DNA of 64,000 nucleotides from Thalassomonas sp. M1454 (GCF_007097525.1 NZ_VKDD01000009.1:153024-217023); one strand, 5' to 3'. Positions 26,044-36,213 are shown, counted from the first letter of the stretch. Numbers and translations are program-made. The notes: generated by a model from the letters alone, not told the origin.

Positions 26044-27129
26044 TTATTGCTCTTCACGAATTGGGTTTACTTTATCACCCGGTCTCACAAAGCCTTGCCC
26101 AAGAGTAATAATTTCAGCACTCTCGCCAATACCGGTTAGCCACACGCCATTTTCATCTGACTTAGCAATATTTATTTGAGTAAATACAACCGTATCATCA
26201 ACAACAGATTTGACCCCAATATTGCCACTTTCATCTAAAGCCAATAATGCAGGAGACACTTTAATTGCAGAAACCGTATCTAGTGGTAATTCTACTTCAG
26301 AGCTAATACCCGCAAGATATTTGTAACCAGGATTAGCAATAGCGATTTCAACTTTAAAGGTATTGGTATTTTCATTGGCAACACTTGCCACATAACGTAA
26401 TTGACCATTTATTTCGCGCTCATTAAGCAAGTTTACCTTAGCTTTTTGGCCTTCTTTGATAGCGCTAATTTGGTTTTCTGTAATGTGCGCGCGGATCACT
26501 AACGGGTCTAAATCAGCGACAATGGCAATATCATCACCAACTTTAAGATAATCACCAACTTCAACAAAGCGTTCGTTCAAAATGCCATCAAAAGGCGCAA
26601 CGATAGTGGTGTTAGCTATATCATTTTGTGTTTGAGCAAGTTGTGCTTTGGCAGCAGTTACCGCAGATAAACGTTCGGCTAAAGCTGACTCGCCTTGATA
26701 ACCACCTTTAAATAACTCTTTCGCGCCGTAGTAATCAATACGGCGTTGTTTAACTAAAGTTTGGTAATGCTCTAATTGTGCAGGTAAATCATTTAATGCA
26801 ATGGTGGCAATAACATCGCCTTTTTTAACGAAGCTACCACGATTAGCATAAATTTTTGTAACCGCGCCTTTTACTTGCGCTTGTAGGGTAACGATTCTAT
26901 CAGGCTCAGTACGGCCATATAAATTAATCGTGTTTTCAATTGATTCACCAATAAAGGTTTCAACTTTCACTCGAGGGGAAATGATTTTTCTTTCAGCAAG
27001 TTCATCAGGGTTAGTTTTTTCATTGTTAAAGCCGGAAGCAAGCCAAACTAATAATAAAATAGATATAAACGCGGCAATGAATGCTGGTTTTTGATATAGC
27101 TTTTGCTGATTTAAATTCCCTGAACTCAT
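26044..27129 (-). CDS. RND periplasmic adaptor (membrane fusion protein)
   Basis: Adaptor of 361 residues with one N-terminal membrane anchor (about 16-31) in place of a lipoprotein signal. A biotinyl-lipoyl-like half-motif (LQAQVKGAVTKIYANRGSFVKKGDVIATI), an alpha hairpin (about 120-165) and a beta-barrel domain (VVAPFDGILNERFVEVGDYL) follow in the usual order. It bridges the permease and an outer-membrane channel. It is the first gene of the two-gene pump operon. Confidence 0.9.
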   Translation of the reverse strand: MSSGNLNQQKLYQKPAFIAAFISILLLVWLASGFNNEKTNPDELAERKIISPRVKVETFIGESIENTINLYGRTEPDRIVTLQAQVKGAVTKIYANRGSFVKKGDVIATIALNDLPAQLEHYQTLVKQRRIDYYGAKELFKGGYQGESALAERLSAVTAAKAQLAQTQNDIANTTIVAPFDGILNERFVEVGDYLKVGDDIAIVADLDPLVIRAHITENQISAIKEGQKAKVNLLNEREINGQLRYVASVANENTNTFKVEIAIANPGYKYLAGISSEVELPLDTVSAIKVSPALLALDESGNIGVKSVVDDTVVFTQINIAKSDENGVWLTGIGESAEIITLGQGFVRPGDKVNPIREEQ

Positions 27130-27268
27130 ACTTACCCTTGTAAAGTACTACCAATCTATTTAATCATCTGTTTCAACGACAACATTAAATACCATGAATA
27201 TTCATCATGAGCTTGGTATAAAACATTTATTATTATGTTAACAGTATAAAACGAACCAGTATGAATAA

Positions 27269-27312
27269 GCACCAATTTATTCACAGTTTTTGCGATAAAT
27301 TAGTGCTTTTTT
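27269..27312. terminator. Hairpin downstream of erpA
   Basis: A 12-bp stem with one mismatch (GCACCAATTTAT / ATAAATTAGTGC) and a 14-base loop. A T run follows on the plus strand, and only a weak one on the minus strand. It lies between erpA and the pump operon, both on the minus strand. Confidence 0.4.
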
Positions 27313-27347
27313 GTATGAAATTCTTTCTGAAGGGGTAAACGAATAGC

Positions 27348-27689
27348 TTAGATTGAAAAAGAAGAGCCACAACCACAAGTACTTTCTGCATTTGGGTTAT
27401 CAACTAAGAAGCGAGAGCCTTCTAAACCTTCAATATAATCAACGGTACCGCCAACTAAATATTGTAGACTCATAGGGTCAACAACCATAACTACGCCTTG
27501 TTTTTCGATAGTCATGTCGCCTTCATTCACTTTTTCATCAAAAGTAAAACCGTACTGAAAACCTGAGCAACCACCACCGGTTACGTAAACACGCAATTTA
27601 AGCTCTGGATTTTCTTCTTCGCTAATTAATACTTTTACTTTAGTCGCTGCTGCATCACTAAATTTTATTGGCATTTCAGGGGTAGACAT
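27348..27689 (-). CDS. erpA: Iron-sulphur cluster insertion protein ErpA
   Basis: A-type Fe-S carrier of 113 residues. It has the three conserved cysteines of the family: Cys41 in [10 protein letters not shown], and Cys105 and Cys107 in STCGCGSSF. The extended N-terminus and the [17 protein letters not shown] stretch favour ErpA over IscA. It delivers clusters to targets such as isoprenoid biosynthesis enzymes. It is a single gene in its own transcription unit. Confidence 0.95.
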   Translation of the reverse strand: MSTPEMPIKFSDAAATKVKVLISEEENPELKLRVYVTGGGCSGFQYGFTFDEKVNEGDMTIEKQGVVMVVDPMSLQYLVGGTVDYIEGLEGSRFLVDNPNAESTCGCGSSFSI

Positions 27690-27800
27690 AATTATCTTCT
27701 TACATAGTTACAACTTAATGGAGCGAATTATCTTAAACCTGAGCGATTTAATCAAGTATTAGCTGAAATTCAGGCAAAGAAAATACAAATTATGCTGTTT

Positions 27801-28520
27801 TTAAGATTTATCTGGCCACGGATAGCTTTCATCTAAACGTAAACCTTTTTGCCAACGTCCAGCGGGCATAACCGCAGCAATCTCAATTTGTTCAGGAACA
27901 AAATCTTTCGGTAACGTAAATTCACCTTCTAACACCTGAAAATATTGAAAGCTAAAAGAAAGTTGTTTTTTATCCATTTCCGATACACTTTCCAATTTTA
28001 TCGTTGCTGGGCGGCTTAATAAACTACCATCAAACTTAACTTCTATATGGCCTTTGGCATAACGTTTACTTTTTTGCTGCTGTACCAGCACCACTCTAAT
28101 GCGGTAATGATTTTCGCTCGCACTAGGTGACACTTCGACTTCATCAATAATAACACCATTAACTTGTTTTTCCGGCGCCATAATTTTTTCATAAAAAGCT
28201 AATTCTTTTTTCAAAGCAAAATGATCATCTTCAATACTACGCAGTGCTTGCTGCGCCTTTAAATTAGCAAGTTTTTCAATTTCCAATTCAACATTTAAGG
28301 TGTTTATTTGGCTCTGCGCGGTTTCATTTTTTTGATAAAGATTGTCTAGTCGCTGAGCTTGTTCTGCAATGATCTGACTTTGATGTTTTTGATAAAAGTT
28401 ACCCGCTTTAAAAGCCATAACCACTAACAAAAGTAATAATATAGCCGTGGCAATAAGTAATTTAAAAGCGCCGAAACGCTGATGTAAGTCTGATATTTTT
28501 ATTGTTTTTAACCAATTCAT
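27801..28520 (-). CDS. DUF6776-like membrane-anchored coiled-coil protein
   Basis: Protein of 239 residues with one membrane helix (about 21-42), a heptad-rich coiled coil (about 50-120) and a beta-rich domain (about 125-230) that ends PAGRWQKGLRLDESYPWPDKS. It resembles a group of uncharacterised gammaproteobacterial proteins (DUF6776) that are often found near erpA and bactofilin genes. The family name is from memory, and no bactofilin gene is present in the 111-bp gap. It may be an envelope scaffolding protein; the function is unknown. Confidence 0.65.
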   Translation of the reverse strand: MNWLKTIKISDLHQRFGAFKLLIATAILLLLLVVMAFKAGNFYQKHQSQIIAEQAQRLDNLYQKNETAQSQINTLNVELEIEKLANLKAQQALRSIEDDHFALKKELAFYEKIMAPEKQVNGVIIDEVEVSPSASENHYRIRVVLVQQQKSKRYAKGHIEVKFDGSLLSRPATIKLESVSEMDKKQLSFSFQYFQVLEGEFTLPKDFVPEQIEIAAVMPAGRWQKGLRLDESYPWPDKS

Positions 28521-28589
28521 TTTTAACGTATTATCTATTTTAAGTATGTTAAACTTTACCGAAAAGAATATTAACCTGACAGGAAAACT

Positions 28590-30272
28590 ATGTCTCTCGT
28601 TGCGCTAAGGAAAAAACTTGCCCAGCCACAACCCTCTTGGCAATTATGTTTGCTCGGGTTGATTGGTGGCACCTTAGCATCAATTTTTATTATTATTTTT
28701 CGCTTTAGTGTTGAAAGAATTCAATTATTGTTTCTGAACAAAACTGATGATTACAGCACTTTATCAGATTTTTACATTTTTATAACCCCATTAATTGCAG
28801 TAACTGCAATTCTTATGGTTGCTAAATTATTAGGCTTTAAATATACCCGCATGGGTATTCCTTTTGTGATCCACCGCTTAAAAATAGCCTATGGCTCTAT
28901 TCCTTTTAAAAATACTATCACTCAATATTTCGGTGGTATATTTGCCCTTGTAGGTGGATTCTCAGTAGGTAAAGAAGGCCCAGCTGTACACATAGGGGCA
29001 GCAAGTAGTAGCTTTTTTGGCTCTTACTTTGCACTGCCTAAAAACTCAGTAAGAACTTTATGTGCTTGTGGTATTGCCGCTGGTATATCAACGAGCTTTA
29101 ACACGCCTTTAGCTGCGGTTATTTTTGTGATGGAAGTGATCCTGCGCGAGTATAAATTGCATGTTTTTGTGCCTGTAATACTCGCCTCAATCATTGGCTC
29201 AATTATGTCTAATGCTTTTTTTGGACCTTATCATGAGTATGAGTTTTTTGCCTTTATCAACCTTGACCTGTGGCACTATCCTTTTTTAATTCTCGCCGGC
29301 ATGTTACTTGGTACTTTGGCCACTGCATTTAATAAAAGCTTGATGTCGATAGTCAAATTATCGGTCAAGTTGCATATGGTAAAACGTTTATACATAGCTG
29401 CAATTGTCATGTCATGTATAGCAGTACTTGTACCACAAAGTATGGGTTCAGGTTTAAATTCAGTCGGTTTTTTATTCGAGCAAAATCCTCACGCCTGGTT
29501 AATATTAAGCTTGTTAATTGCTAAGTTTATCGCCACCGTCGTTGTATTAGGCTTAGGTGTACCGGGCGGTATTATAGGTCCAACCTTGAGTATAGGGGCT
29601 ATTGCAGGTGCATTGATTGGCTTTGGCGTAAGCTTTATTTATGAAGATATCCATTTTGTTAGTGATTATGCGCTATTAGGTATGGCTGGTATGTTAGCTG
29701 CCACGCTCAATGCTCCTCTTGCTGCACTTTTAGCGGTAATAGAATTATCTAACCAGCTACAAATAGCCTTACCCGCTATGGTAGTGATTACCTCTGCATT
29801 TTTAACCTCAAGTCAGTTATTCAAGAATCGTTCTATATTTTTACAACAACTCGACTTTCAGGGCTTGGCTTATCAGTTAGCACCAGTTGAACGTACCTTG
29901 CAAAAGCATGGTGTGATCAGCCAAATGGATACTGATTTTACCGTGTTAGAGCACAGTGATAATGCCTGTATTCGCCAGCACTTTATTGAGCAAGAGGATA
30001 ACAAGCAATTAATAATCAAACCGAAGGAAAAAGGTGGAGAGTTTAGAACCGTTGAAATAGACCTCAACATTCATCCTTTAGCCAGTGAAGACCAAGCCAT
30101 TAGATATATTTCAATGCCGGGCATAGATAGTGAGGCAACGTTAGCTGAAGCATATTTTGCTCTATATGAAAGTCGTCAAGGTGCGGTGTTTATTTATCAT
30201 CGCCATCAAGATAAAATTATTGGTTATTTAACCTTTGACAAAATTCGCAAAATTCTAACCCATGGAGATTAA
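28590..30272 (+). CDS. ClC-family chloride channel/antiporter with C-terminal CBS-like region
   Basis: Polytopic ClC protein of 560 residues. The three anion-binding signatures are present: RMGIPFVI (in place of GSGIP), GKEGPAVHIG (holding the gating glutamate) and GVPGGIIGPTLSIG. About ten hydrophobic helices cover residues 20-430. The C-terminal part (about 435-560) looks like a degenerate CBS pair, ending VFIYHRHQDKIIGYLTFDKI. Retention of the gating Glu is compatible with Cl-/H+ exchange, but channel or antiporter activity cannot be told apart here. hemJ starts four bases after its stop, so the two are co-transcribed. Confidence 0.9.
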   Translation: MSLVALRKKLAQPQPSWQLCLLGLIGGTLASIFIIIFRFSVERIQLLFLNKTDDYSTLSDFYIFITPLIAVTAILMVAKLLGFKYTRMGIPFVIHRLKIAYGSIPFKNTITQYFGGIFALVGGFSVGKEGPAVHIGAASSSFFGSYFALPKNSVRTLCACGIAAGISTSFNTPLAAVIFVMEVILREYKLHVFVPVILASIIGSIMSNAFFGPYHEYEFFAFINLDLWHYPFLILAGMLLGTLATAFNKSLMSIVKLSVKLHMVKRLYIAAIVMSCIAVLVPQSMGSGLNSVGFLFEQNPHAWLILSLLIAKFIATVVVLGLGVPGGIIGPTLSIGAIAGALIGFGVSFIYEDIHFVSDYALLGMAGMLAATLNAPLAALLAVIELSNQLQIALPAMVVITSAFLTSSQLFKNRSIFLQQLDFQGLAYQLAPVERTLQKHGVISQMDTDFTVLEHSDNACIRQHFIEQEDNKQLIIKPKEKGGEFRTVEIDLNIHPLASEDQAIRYISMPGIDSEATLAEAYFALYESRQGAVFIYHRHQDKIIGYLTFDKIRKILTHGD

Positions 30273-30276
30273 CTAA

Positions 30277-30714
30277 ATGACCACTATTCTTTGGATAAAA
30301 GCATTGCATATTGCTTTTATGGTGGCTTGGTTTGCTGGCATATTCTACTTACCTCGTTTATTTGTTTATCATGCCGAAAGTGATAGCAAAGAAGTGCAAG
30401 AACAATTAAAAATAATGGAACGTAGGTTATTATTTTTTATTACCCCTTTTGCCATACTTACCTTAGTTTTTGGCCTAGCTCTTATTTTTTTAATGGGTAG
30501 CCAGTGGTTTATACACAGTGGCTGGCTACATATAAAGCTTGTATTGGTTGCTGCGCTTTACGTTTACCACGGTTATTGTTTTAAGTTATTGGCTGATTTT
30601 AAAAATGATAAAAATACCCGTTCAGGCAAGTTTTATCGAGTATTTAATGAACTACCGGTTTTAGTTTTATTTGCGGTAATTATTTTAGCTATTTTAAAAC
30701 CCGTATTTTGGTAA
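30277..30714 (+). CDS. hemJ: Protoporphyrinogen IX oxidase HemJ
   Basis: Membrane protein of 145 residues with four predicted helices. The N-terminal KALHIAFMVAWFAGIFYLPR segment carries the conserved histidine and arginine of HemJ, and WLHIKLVLVAALYVYHG gives further conserved residues. HemJ converts protoporphyrinogen IX to protoporphyrin IX, the penultimate step of haem synthesis. hemL, an early step of the same pathway, is 1.2 kb downstream beyond pyrB. Confidence 0.9.
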   Translation: MTTILWIKALHIAFMVAWFAGIFYLPRLFVYHAESDSKEVQEQLKIMERRLLFFITPFAILTLVFGLALIFLMGSQWFIHSGWLHIKLVLVAALYVYHGYCFKLLADFKNDKNTRSGKFYRVFNELPVLVLFAVIILAILKPVFW

Positions 30715-30786
30715 ATAATTAATAGCAATTTGTTCTATAAATAGGCTATTTATGCTAAGGTTCTGCGCAATAAATTAAGCACACTT

Positions 30787-30818
30787 ATGAAGGCATTCGA
30801 ATCAAGCAAAGCCTTCAT
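30787..30818 (+). terminator. Weak hairpin between hemJ and pyrB
   Basis: ATGAAGGC and GCCTTCAT form an 8-bp stem around a 16-base loop. Only a short T-rich run follows (TTG). It could end the clcA-hemJ transcript or lie in the pyrB leader. TATAAT at 30834-30839 is a possible -10 box for pyrB, but its -35 is poor. Confidence 0.3.
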
Positions 30819-30871
30819 TTGTTAGTATGTAAATATAATAAATTTTATTAAAAAATATCAGGTAGTTAACC

Positions 30872-31879
30872 ATGATGAATTTTCAAGGCGAGCATATTTT
30901 ATCGGTTTCACAATTTGACCGTGAATCTGTCTCTCGTATTCTACAAGTTGCACAAAGCATGATCCCTTATGCTGCAAGACAAAAACGCTGTAATGTTTTA
31001 GAAGGTGCAATTTTAAATAACTTATTCTTCGAACCTAGTACTCGTACCCGTATTTCTTTTGGTACTGCTTTCCAGTTACTTGGTGGTTTTGTGCATGAGA
31101 CAGTTGGCCAAGAAAGCTCTTCTCTTTCTAAAGGTGAATCTTTATATGACACCGCTAAAGTGATCAGCGGCTACAGTGACGTTATCGCGATGCGCCATCC
31201 TGCGATGGGCTCAGTAGCTGAATTTTCACAAGGTAGCTCTGTACCCGTGATTAATGGCGGTGATGGCGCAAATGAACACCCTACTCAAGCATTATTAGAT
31301 TTGTTTACCATTCAAGCTGAAATGGAACGTTATGGTAAAGGTATTGATGGCTTAAACATTGTGCTAATGGGCGATTTAAAACATGGCCGTACAGTACACT
31401 CTCTTTCAAAACTATTAAGTCTTTATAAAGATATTACCGTTACTATGCTTGCTCCTAAAGAGTTGCAAATGCCAGATTCAGTCGTAGACGTACTTGCTAA
31501 TGCAGGTCATAAAGTAACTATTACTGACACCATGGCAGGAAATTTAGCTAGTGATGTTGTTTATCAAACTCGAATTCAGCAAGAGCGTTTTTCGAGTAAA
31601 GAGGAAGCGGATATGTACCGTGGTCACTTTAGCTTAAACAAAACCGTGTATGAACAATACTGTAAAGATCATACCGTGATAATGCACCCACTGCCTCGCG
31701 ATTCAAGACCAGAAGCAAACGAGTTAGATACCGATTTAAACGACAACACTAACTTGGCTATTTTCCGTCAAGCACAAAATGGTGTATTGGTGCGAATGGC
31801 TTTATTTGCATTAACTTTGGGTGTTGACGAAAAGCTCACTCAGTACGAAAAACCAGTTACATGGTTTACCAATAAATAA
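30872..31879 (+). CDS. pyrB: Aspartate carbamoyltransferase catalytic subunit
   Basis: Catalytic subunit of 335 residues for the first committed step of pyrimidine synthesis. The carbamoyl-phosphate site FEPSTRTRISFGTA, the HPTQALLDLFTI motif and the late HPLPRDSRPE motif are all present. No pyrI regulatory gene follows. PyrB proteins of this slightly longer type, without a linked pyrI, are found in related marine gammaproteobacteria. The start MMNFQGEHIL has AGGTAG upstream. Confidence 0.94.
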   Translation: MMNFQGEHILSVSQFDRESVSRILQVAQSMIPYAARQKRCNVLEGAILNNLFFEPSTRTRISFGTAFQLLGGFVHETVGQESSSLSKGESLYDTAKVISGYSDVIAMRHPAMGSVAEFSQGSSVPVINGGDGANEHPTQALLDLFTIQAEMERYGKGIDGLNIVLMGDLKHGRTVHSLSKLLSLYKDITVTMLAPKELQMPDSVVDVLANAGHKVTITDTMAGNLASDVVYQTRIQQERFSSKEEADMYRGHFSLNKTVYEQYCKDHTVIMHPLPRDSRPEANELDTDLNDNTNLAIFRQAQNGVLVRMALFALTLGVDEKLTQYEKPVTWFTNK

Positions 31880-31928
31880 GTTTTATTGATAAACCTAATA
31901 TTTACCCAAATTATTAAATAGGCAGAAC

Positions 31929-33209
31929 ATGTCACATTCACAACAATTATTTGAACAAGCTCAAAACACTATCCCTGGCGGCGTGAACTCGCCAGTACGT
32001 GCATTTACCGGCGTTGGTGGCACACCTTGCTTTATTGAACGCGCAGAAGGCGCAAACATTTTTGATGCCGATGGTAAAAAATACATCGATTACGTTGGTT
32101 CTTGGGGGCCAATGATCTTAGGGCATAATCACCCTGCAATTTTAGATGCCGTAATAGCAACAGCTAAAAATGGTCTAAGTTTTGGTGCGCCAACAGCGCT
32201 TGAAATTACCATGGCAGAGAAAGTGCGTGAAATTGTACCTTCGATGGAAAAGCTACGTATGGTTAGCTCTGGTACAGAAGCGACTATGAGCGCTATTCGT
32301 TTAGCTCGTGGTTACACTGGCCGTGATAAAATATTAAAGTTTGAAGGTTGTTACCATGGCCATGCCGACTCTTTATTAGTAAAGGCTGGCTCTGGTGCAT
32401 TAACTTTAGGCGTACCAAACTCACCTGGTATCCCTGCTGATTTTGCTAAACACACGCTAACAGTTAACTATAACGACATTCAATCGGTTAAAGATATCTT
32501 TGCCGAACTTGGCGATGAAATTGCTTGTATCATCGTTGAGCCAGTTGCAGGTAACATGAACTGTGTACCTCCAGTTGCAGGATTTTTAGAAGGCTTACGT
32601 GAGATCTGTGACCAATATAAATCTGTACTTATTTTAGATGAAGTTATGACAGGTTTTCGTGTTGCATTAGGTGGCGCGCAAGCACATTACAATATAGTTC
32701 CAGACTTAACTACATTAGGTAAAGTTATCGGCGGCGGTATGCCAGTTGGTGCTTTTGGTGGTAAAGCTGAAATTATGGATTACATTGCTCCTGTAGGCCC
32801 GGTTTACCAGGCAGGTACATTATCTGGTAACCCTATTGCTATGGCTGCAGGTTTAGCTGCATTAGGCGAATTAAGCAGTAAAGATCACCACACACAATTA
32901 TCTACTAATACCAAAGCAATCGCTGAAGGCTTTAAAGCTGCAGCACAACGCCAAGGTGTTGATTTATGTATTAATTACGTAGGTGCAATGTTCGGCTTCT
33001 TCTTTACCGACCAAGAGCGTGTAGATACATTCGCACAGGTAATGAAATGTGATACTGAGAAGTTCAATAAGTTCTTCCACCTAATGTTAGACGAAGGTGT
33101 TTACCTAGCGCCATCAGCATTTGAAGCAGGCTTCTTATCAACAGCACATACAGAGCAAGATATTGCAGATACCATTGCTGCAGCCGAGCGTTGTTTCGCT
33201 AAACTATAA
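31929..33209 (+). CDS. hemL: Glutamate-1-semialdehyde 2,1-aminomutase
   Basis: PLP enzyme of 426 residues that makes 5-aminolevulinate in the C5 pathway of haem synthesis. The start [26 protein letters not shown] is conserved; the PLP lysine is in [16 protein letters not shown], and [10 protein letters not shown] gives the conserved Asp. It lies 49 bp after pyrB with no terminator between them, so some read-through is likely. Confidence 0.97.
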   Translation: MSHSQQLFEQAQNTIPGGVNSPVRAFTGVGGTPCFIERAEGANIFDADGKKYIDYVGSWGPMILGHNHPAILDAVIATAKNGLSFGAPTALEITMAEKVREIVPSMEKLRMVSSGTEATMSAIRLARGYTGRDKILKFEGCYHGHADSLLVKAGSGALTLGVPNSPGIPADFAKHTLTVNYNDIQSVKDIFAELGDEIACIIVEPVAGNMNCVPPVAGFLEGLREICDQYKSVLILDEVMTGFRVALGGAQAHYNIVPDLTTLGKVIGGGMPVGAFGGKAEIMDYIAPVGPVYQAGTLSGNPIAMAAGLAALGELSSKDHHTQLSTNTKAIAEGFKAAAQRQGVDLCINYVGAMFGFFFTDQERVDTFAQVMKCDTEKFNKFFHLMLDEGVYLAPSAFEAGFLSTAHTEQDIADTIAAAERCFAKL

Positions 33210-33232
33210 GCACAGATTTCACTAATCAAATG

Positions 33233-33260
33233 AAAAAGCACTATATCTATAGTGCTTTTT
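33233..33260 (+). terminator. Rho-independent terminator after hemL
   Basis: Perfect 13-bp stem AAAAAGCACTATA / TATAGTGCTTTTT with a 2-base loop and a T tail. Because the stem is flanked by A and T runs it can also stop the convergent LysR transcript. Confidence 0.88.
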
Positions 33261-33305
33261 TATGCCTGTTAGTAAAATTTAGAATCGTTTATTCTATATG
33301 AAAAT

Positions 33306-34205
33306 TTACTTATCCCAAGAAGCCTCATTGTTAAAATGATTGGAAACATAATCGATAAACGCTCTGACTTTCGGTGCTAGCTGTCGAGAGCTAGGATAAA
33401 TAGCCCAAATAGCTGTTTCTGAAACTAAAGGATATTCTGGTAATACTTCGACCAACTCTCCACTATGTAGTTGTTTGTATGCACTCCAAGTTGAATTAAT
33501 TGTAATGCCAACCCCCAAGGCACAAGCATCTCGTATAGCTTCACCATTATCGACTCTAAAATTACCACTGACTTTAACATTAAAACTAGTTTTACCATTA
33601 TCAAAATTCCAGTGGTCCATATTTAACAGCGTTATACAATTATGATTTTTAAGCTCTTCTGGGGTGCTAGGTAAACCAAATTTTTCAATGTAACTTGGAG
33701 ACGCACATAAAATACGTTTATCAGGTACTAATTTTTTAGCAACCAAACTTGAGTCCTTCAACTCAGAGTTACGAATAGCAATATCAAATCCGCCTTCAAC
33801 TAAATCAACGATAGTATCGGATAACTTTAAATCAACTTTCAAATTAGGATTTTGATTAATAAAATCTGCGATAACTGGTAATAAGTGCATTCGCCCAAAT
33901 GACGCTGGTGCGGCAACCCTTAAAGTGCCACTTGGCGATGAAACACCAGCCCCAACGGATGCCTTTGCGGCTTCAACGCTAGCAATAACATCTTCAGCAT
34001 GGTGAAGAAAAGCAGCCCCCTCTTCGGTTAGTGACACCTTTCTTGTGGTACGATGAATTAGCCTTACCCCTAAGCTTTCCTCTAACTTTTTTATATGGCT
34101 ACTAGCTACGGCAGCCGATATACCAAGCTCTGCACCTGCGAAACTTATATTATTGGTAGCTGCTATTCGTACAAAAAGATTTAAATGCTCTATATTCATT
34201 ATCAA
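33306..34205 (-). CDS. LysR-family transcriptional regulator
   Basis: Regulator of 299 residues. The N-terminal winged helix-turn-helix spans about 1-60 (SFAGAELGISAAVASSHIKKLE is the recognition region) and a LysR substrate-binding domain covers about 90-290. It is of the CrgA/AaeR-like group seen next to oxidoreductases. Translation may begin at 34205 or at the second Met (34199), which gives MNIEHLNLF, a common start in the family. It is divergent from the quinone oxidoreductase gene across a 108-bp spacer and so probably controls it. Confidence 0.88.
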   Translation of the reverse strand: MIMNIEHLNLFVRIAATNNISFAGAELGISAAVASSHIKKLEESLGVRLIHRTTRKVSLTEEGAAFLHHAEDVIASVEAAKASVGAGVSSPSGTLRVAAPASFGRMHLLPVIADFINQNPNLKVDLKLSDTIVDLVEGGFDIAIRNSELKDSSLVAKKLVPDKRILCASPSYIEKFGLPSTPEELKNHNCITLLNMDHWNFDNGKTSFNVKVSGNFRVDNGEAIRDACALGVGITINSTWSAYKQLHSGELVEVLPEYPLVSETAIWAIYPSSRQLAPKVRAFIDYVSNHFNNEASWDK

Positions 34206-34313
34206 TATTTATTTGAAAGTGATTCACTATTTATAACCATTATCAAAACTATTACAAGTATCTATACTGTTTACAGTTTAAAAAACACACATCACCTTAA
34301 GGAGCGTGCTCGT

Positions 34314-35300
34314 ATGAAAGCAATGATTGTCAATGAATTTGGTGGACCTGAAGTATTCGAACTTGCCGATATTGATAAACCAACAGCTAAGCCAAATCAT
34401 GTGTTAGTAAATATTAAAGCAACAAGTGTTAATACTGTGGACACCATGATCCGTCAAATGGGTAGTGAGTTACCTCTTTCACCAGCGGCTCCTGCTATTT
34501 TAGGAATGGACTTTGCGGGTATTGTTGAGCAAGTAGGTGAAGGAGTTACTGAATATAAAGTAGGTGATGAAGTGTATGGTTGTGCCGGTGGCTTAGCAGA
34601 TTTACCAGGCACTCTTGCAGAATACATAGTGGCAGACGCGCAACTTATCGCTTTAAAACCTAAAAACTTAAATATGGAACAAGCTGCAGCATTACCTTTA
34701 GTAGGTATTACTGCATATGAAGGATTAATACGTTCAGGCATTAAAGCAGGTCAAAAAGTATTAGTTCATGGAGGCTCTGGTGGTGTTGGTCATGTTGCTT
34801 TGCAGCTAGCCAAGCATTTTGGTGCAGAGGTTTATTCGACTGGAGGTGGCGAGGCTCAACTCGCTCTTATCAAACAATTAGGCGCTAAAGCAATAAACTA
34901 CAAAACAGAAACCGTAAGTGACTACGTAAATCAATATACACATGGTAACGGCTTTGATGTGGTTTTTGACTCTGTTGGTGGTGAAAATATGCTTAACTCC
35001 TTTGAAGCTGCTGCGCTAAATGGTCAAGTAGCTTCAACTGTTGCATTAGTAAACATTGATTTATCAGTGGCACACTTTAAAGGCTTATCATTAAATGTAG
35101 TGTTTATGTTGATCCCTATGCTGCATAATATCAAACGTCAACAGCACGCTAGCATCCTAAAAGAGCTTGCTAGCATTGTTGAAGCCGGAGAGTTAACACC
35201 TATACTAGATACAAAACCGTTTTCATTAAGTGAGGCAGGTAAAGCTCATGAGCGCTTAGCAAGTGGTAAAGCCATGGGTAAAGTTGTTATTAGTATTTAG
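34314..35300 (+). CDS. Zinc-independent NADPH:quinone oxidoreductase (MDR family)
   Basis: Medium-chain dehydrogenase/reductase of 328 residues. The start at 34314 (MKAMIVNEFGGPEVFEL) is preceded by AAGGAG, so an upstream in-frame extension of 43 codons is rejected. The NADPH motif VLVHGGSGGVGHVALQLAKH is complete, and no zinc ligands are seen. Members reduce quinones or enones and often respond to electrophile stress. The LysR gene upstream and an SDR gene 67 bp downstream suggest a small redox-detoxification group. Confidence 0.87.
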   Translation: MKAMIVNEFGGPEVFELADIDKPTAKPNHVLVNIKATSVNTVDTMIRQMGSELPLSPAAPAILGMDFAGIVEQVGEGVTEYKVGDEVYGCAGGLADLPGTLAEYIVADAQLIALKPKNLNMEQAAALPLVGITAYEGLIRSGIKAGQKVLVHGGSGGVGHVALQLAKHFGAEVYSTGGGEAQLALIKQLGAKAINYKTETVSDYVNQYTHGNGFDVVFDSVGGENMLNSFEAAALNGQVASTVALVNIDLSVAHFKGLSLNVVFMLIPMLHNIKRQQHASILKELASIVEAGELTPILDTKPFSLSEAGKAHERLASGKAMGKVVISI

Positions 35301-35367
35301 TAATCACAATTAGTAGCTGATTGTAAGAAGATGATGACTTTGATCAGCTATTGATAAAAGGTAAGTT

Positions 35368-36171
35368 ATGAAAAATATTTTTATTACCGGTGCCACTGAT
35401 GGTATTGGTTTAGAAACGGCAAAGTTATTAGCCGAAAAAGGACATAATTTAATTATTCATGGCCGCAGCGCTGAAAAATTAAAATCCGCTGAACAACAAT
35501 TACGTTCGATTAACCCAACAATTAAGATTAATACTTATTTAGCTGATCTAGCAAATTTTACACAAGTAAGAAAATTGATTGAAGCGATTACAAATGCCAA
35601 TAAGACTATCGACGTTATTATTAATAACGCCGGAGTATTCAAAATAAGTAATGCTATGACAGCAAGTGGCATAGATGTTCGCTTTGTTGTTAATACCATT
35701 ACTCCGTTGATAATTACCCAAGAGCTTTTACCGCTGCTTGCAGCTGATGGCAGAATTGTTAATTTATCATCGGCGGCACAAGCGCCTATTGATATTAACG
35801 CCTTATCGGGCAAAGTTAGTATTGAAGATGAGTTTCAAGCTTATGCACAAAGTAAGCTTGCCATTACGATATGGTCACAAGAGCTAGCCAAGTTGTTAAC
35901 TCCTAAGCAAGTAATTGTCGCTGTTAATCCAGGTTCTTTGTTAGCCAGTAAAATGGTTAAAGAAGGATTCGGCGTAGCAGGTAACGACCTAAGTATTGGA
36001 GCTGATATTTTGATCAGAGCAGCACTTGAAAATGAGTTTGCTAGCAATTCAGGTAAGTATTTTGATAACGATATTGGAAAATTCAGCTCTGCTCACCAAG
36101 AAGCTGAAGATACACAAAAATGTCAGCGATTAATGACTGCATTAGAGCAAATTGTAAAGCAACATAGTTAG
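35368..36171 (+). CDS. Short-chain dehydrogenase/reductase
   Basis: Classical SDR of 267 residues. The cofactor motif ITGATDGIGLETAKLLAEKG (residues 5-24) and NNAG (about 90) are present. The catalytic Ser is in VNLSSAAQAP and the Tyr-x3-Lys is YAQSK. The basic residue after the second strand (HGRSAEKL) suggests NADP(H). The sequence resembles retinol-dehydrogenase-like SDRs of unknown substrate. It is likely co-transcribed with the quinone oxidoreductase. Confidence 0.86.
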   Translation: MKNIFITGATDGIGLETAKLLAEKGHNLIIHGRSAEKLKSAEQQLRSINPTIKINTYLADLANFTQVRKLIEAITNANKTIDVIINNAGVFKISNAMTASGIDVRFVVNTITPLIITQELLPLLAADGRIVNLSSAAQAPIDINALSGKVSIEDEFQAYAQSKLAITIWSQELAKLLTPKQVIVAVNPGSLLASKMVKEGFGVAGNDLSIGADILIRAALENEFASNSGKYFDNDIGKFSSAHQEAEDTQKCQRLMTALEQIVKQHS

Positions 36172-36213
36172 AGCTCAAAAATCAGCTTAGGCAAAGAACG
36201 CGTAAGCCAATGC

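Noticed and set aside
22997..26179. Several plus-strand open frames opposite the RND pump genes
   Set aside because: They lie antisense to a clear transporter and adaptor and have no recognisable protein features.
34185..34313. 43-codon N-terminal extension of the quinone oxidoreductase
   Set aside because: The ATG at 34314 has AAGGAG upstream and gives the family's normal start; the extension overlaps the LysR start.
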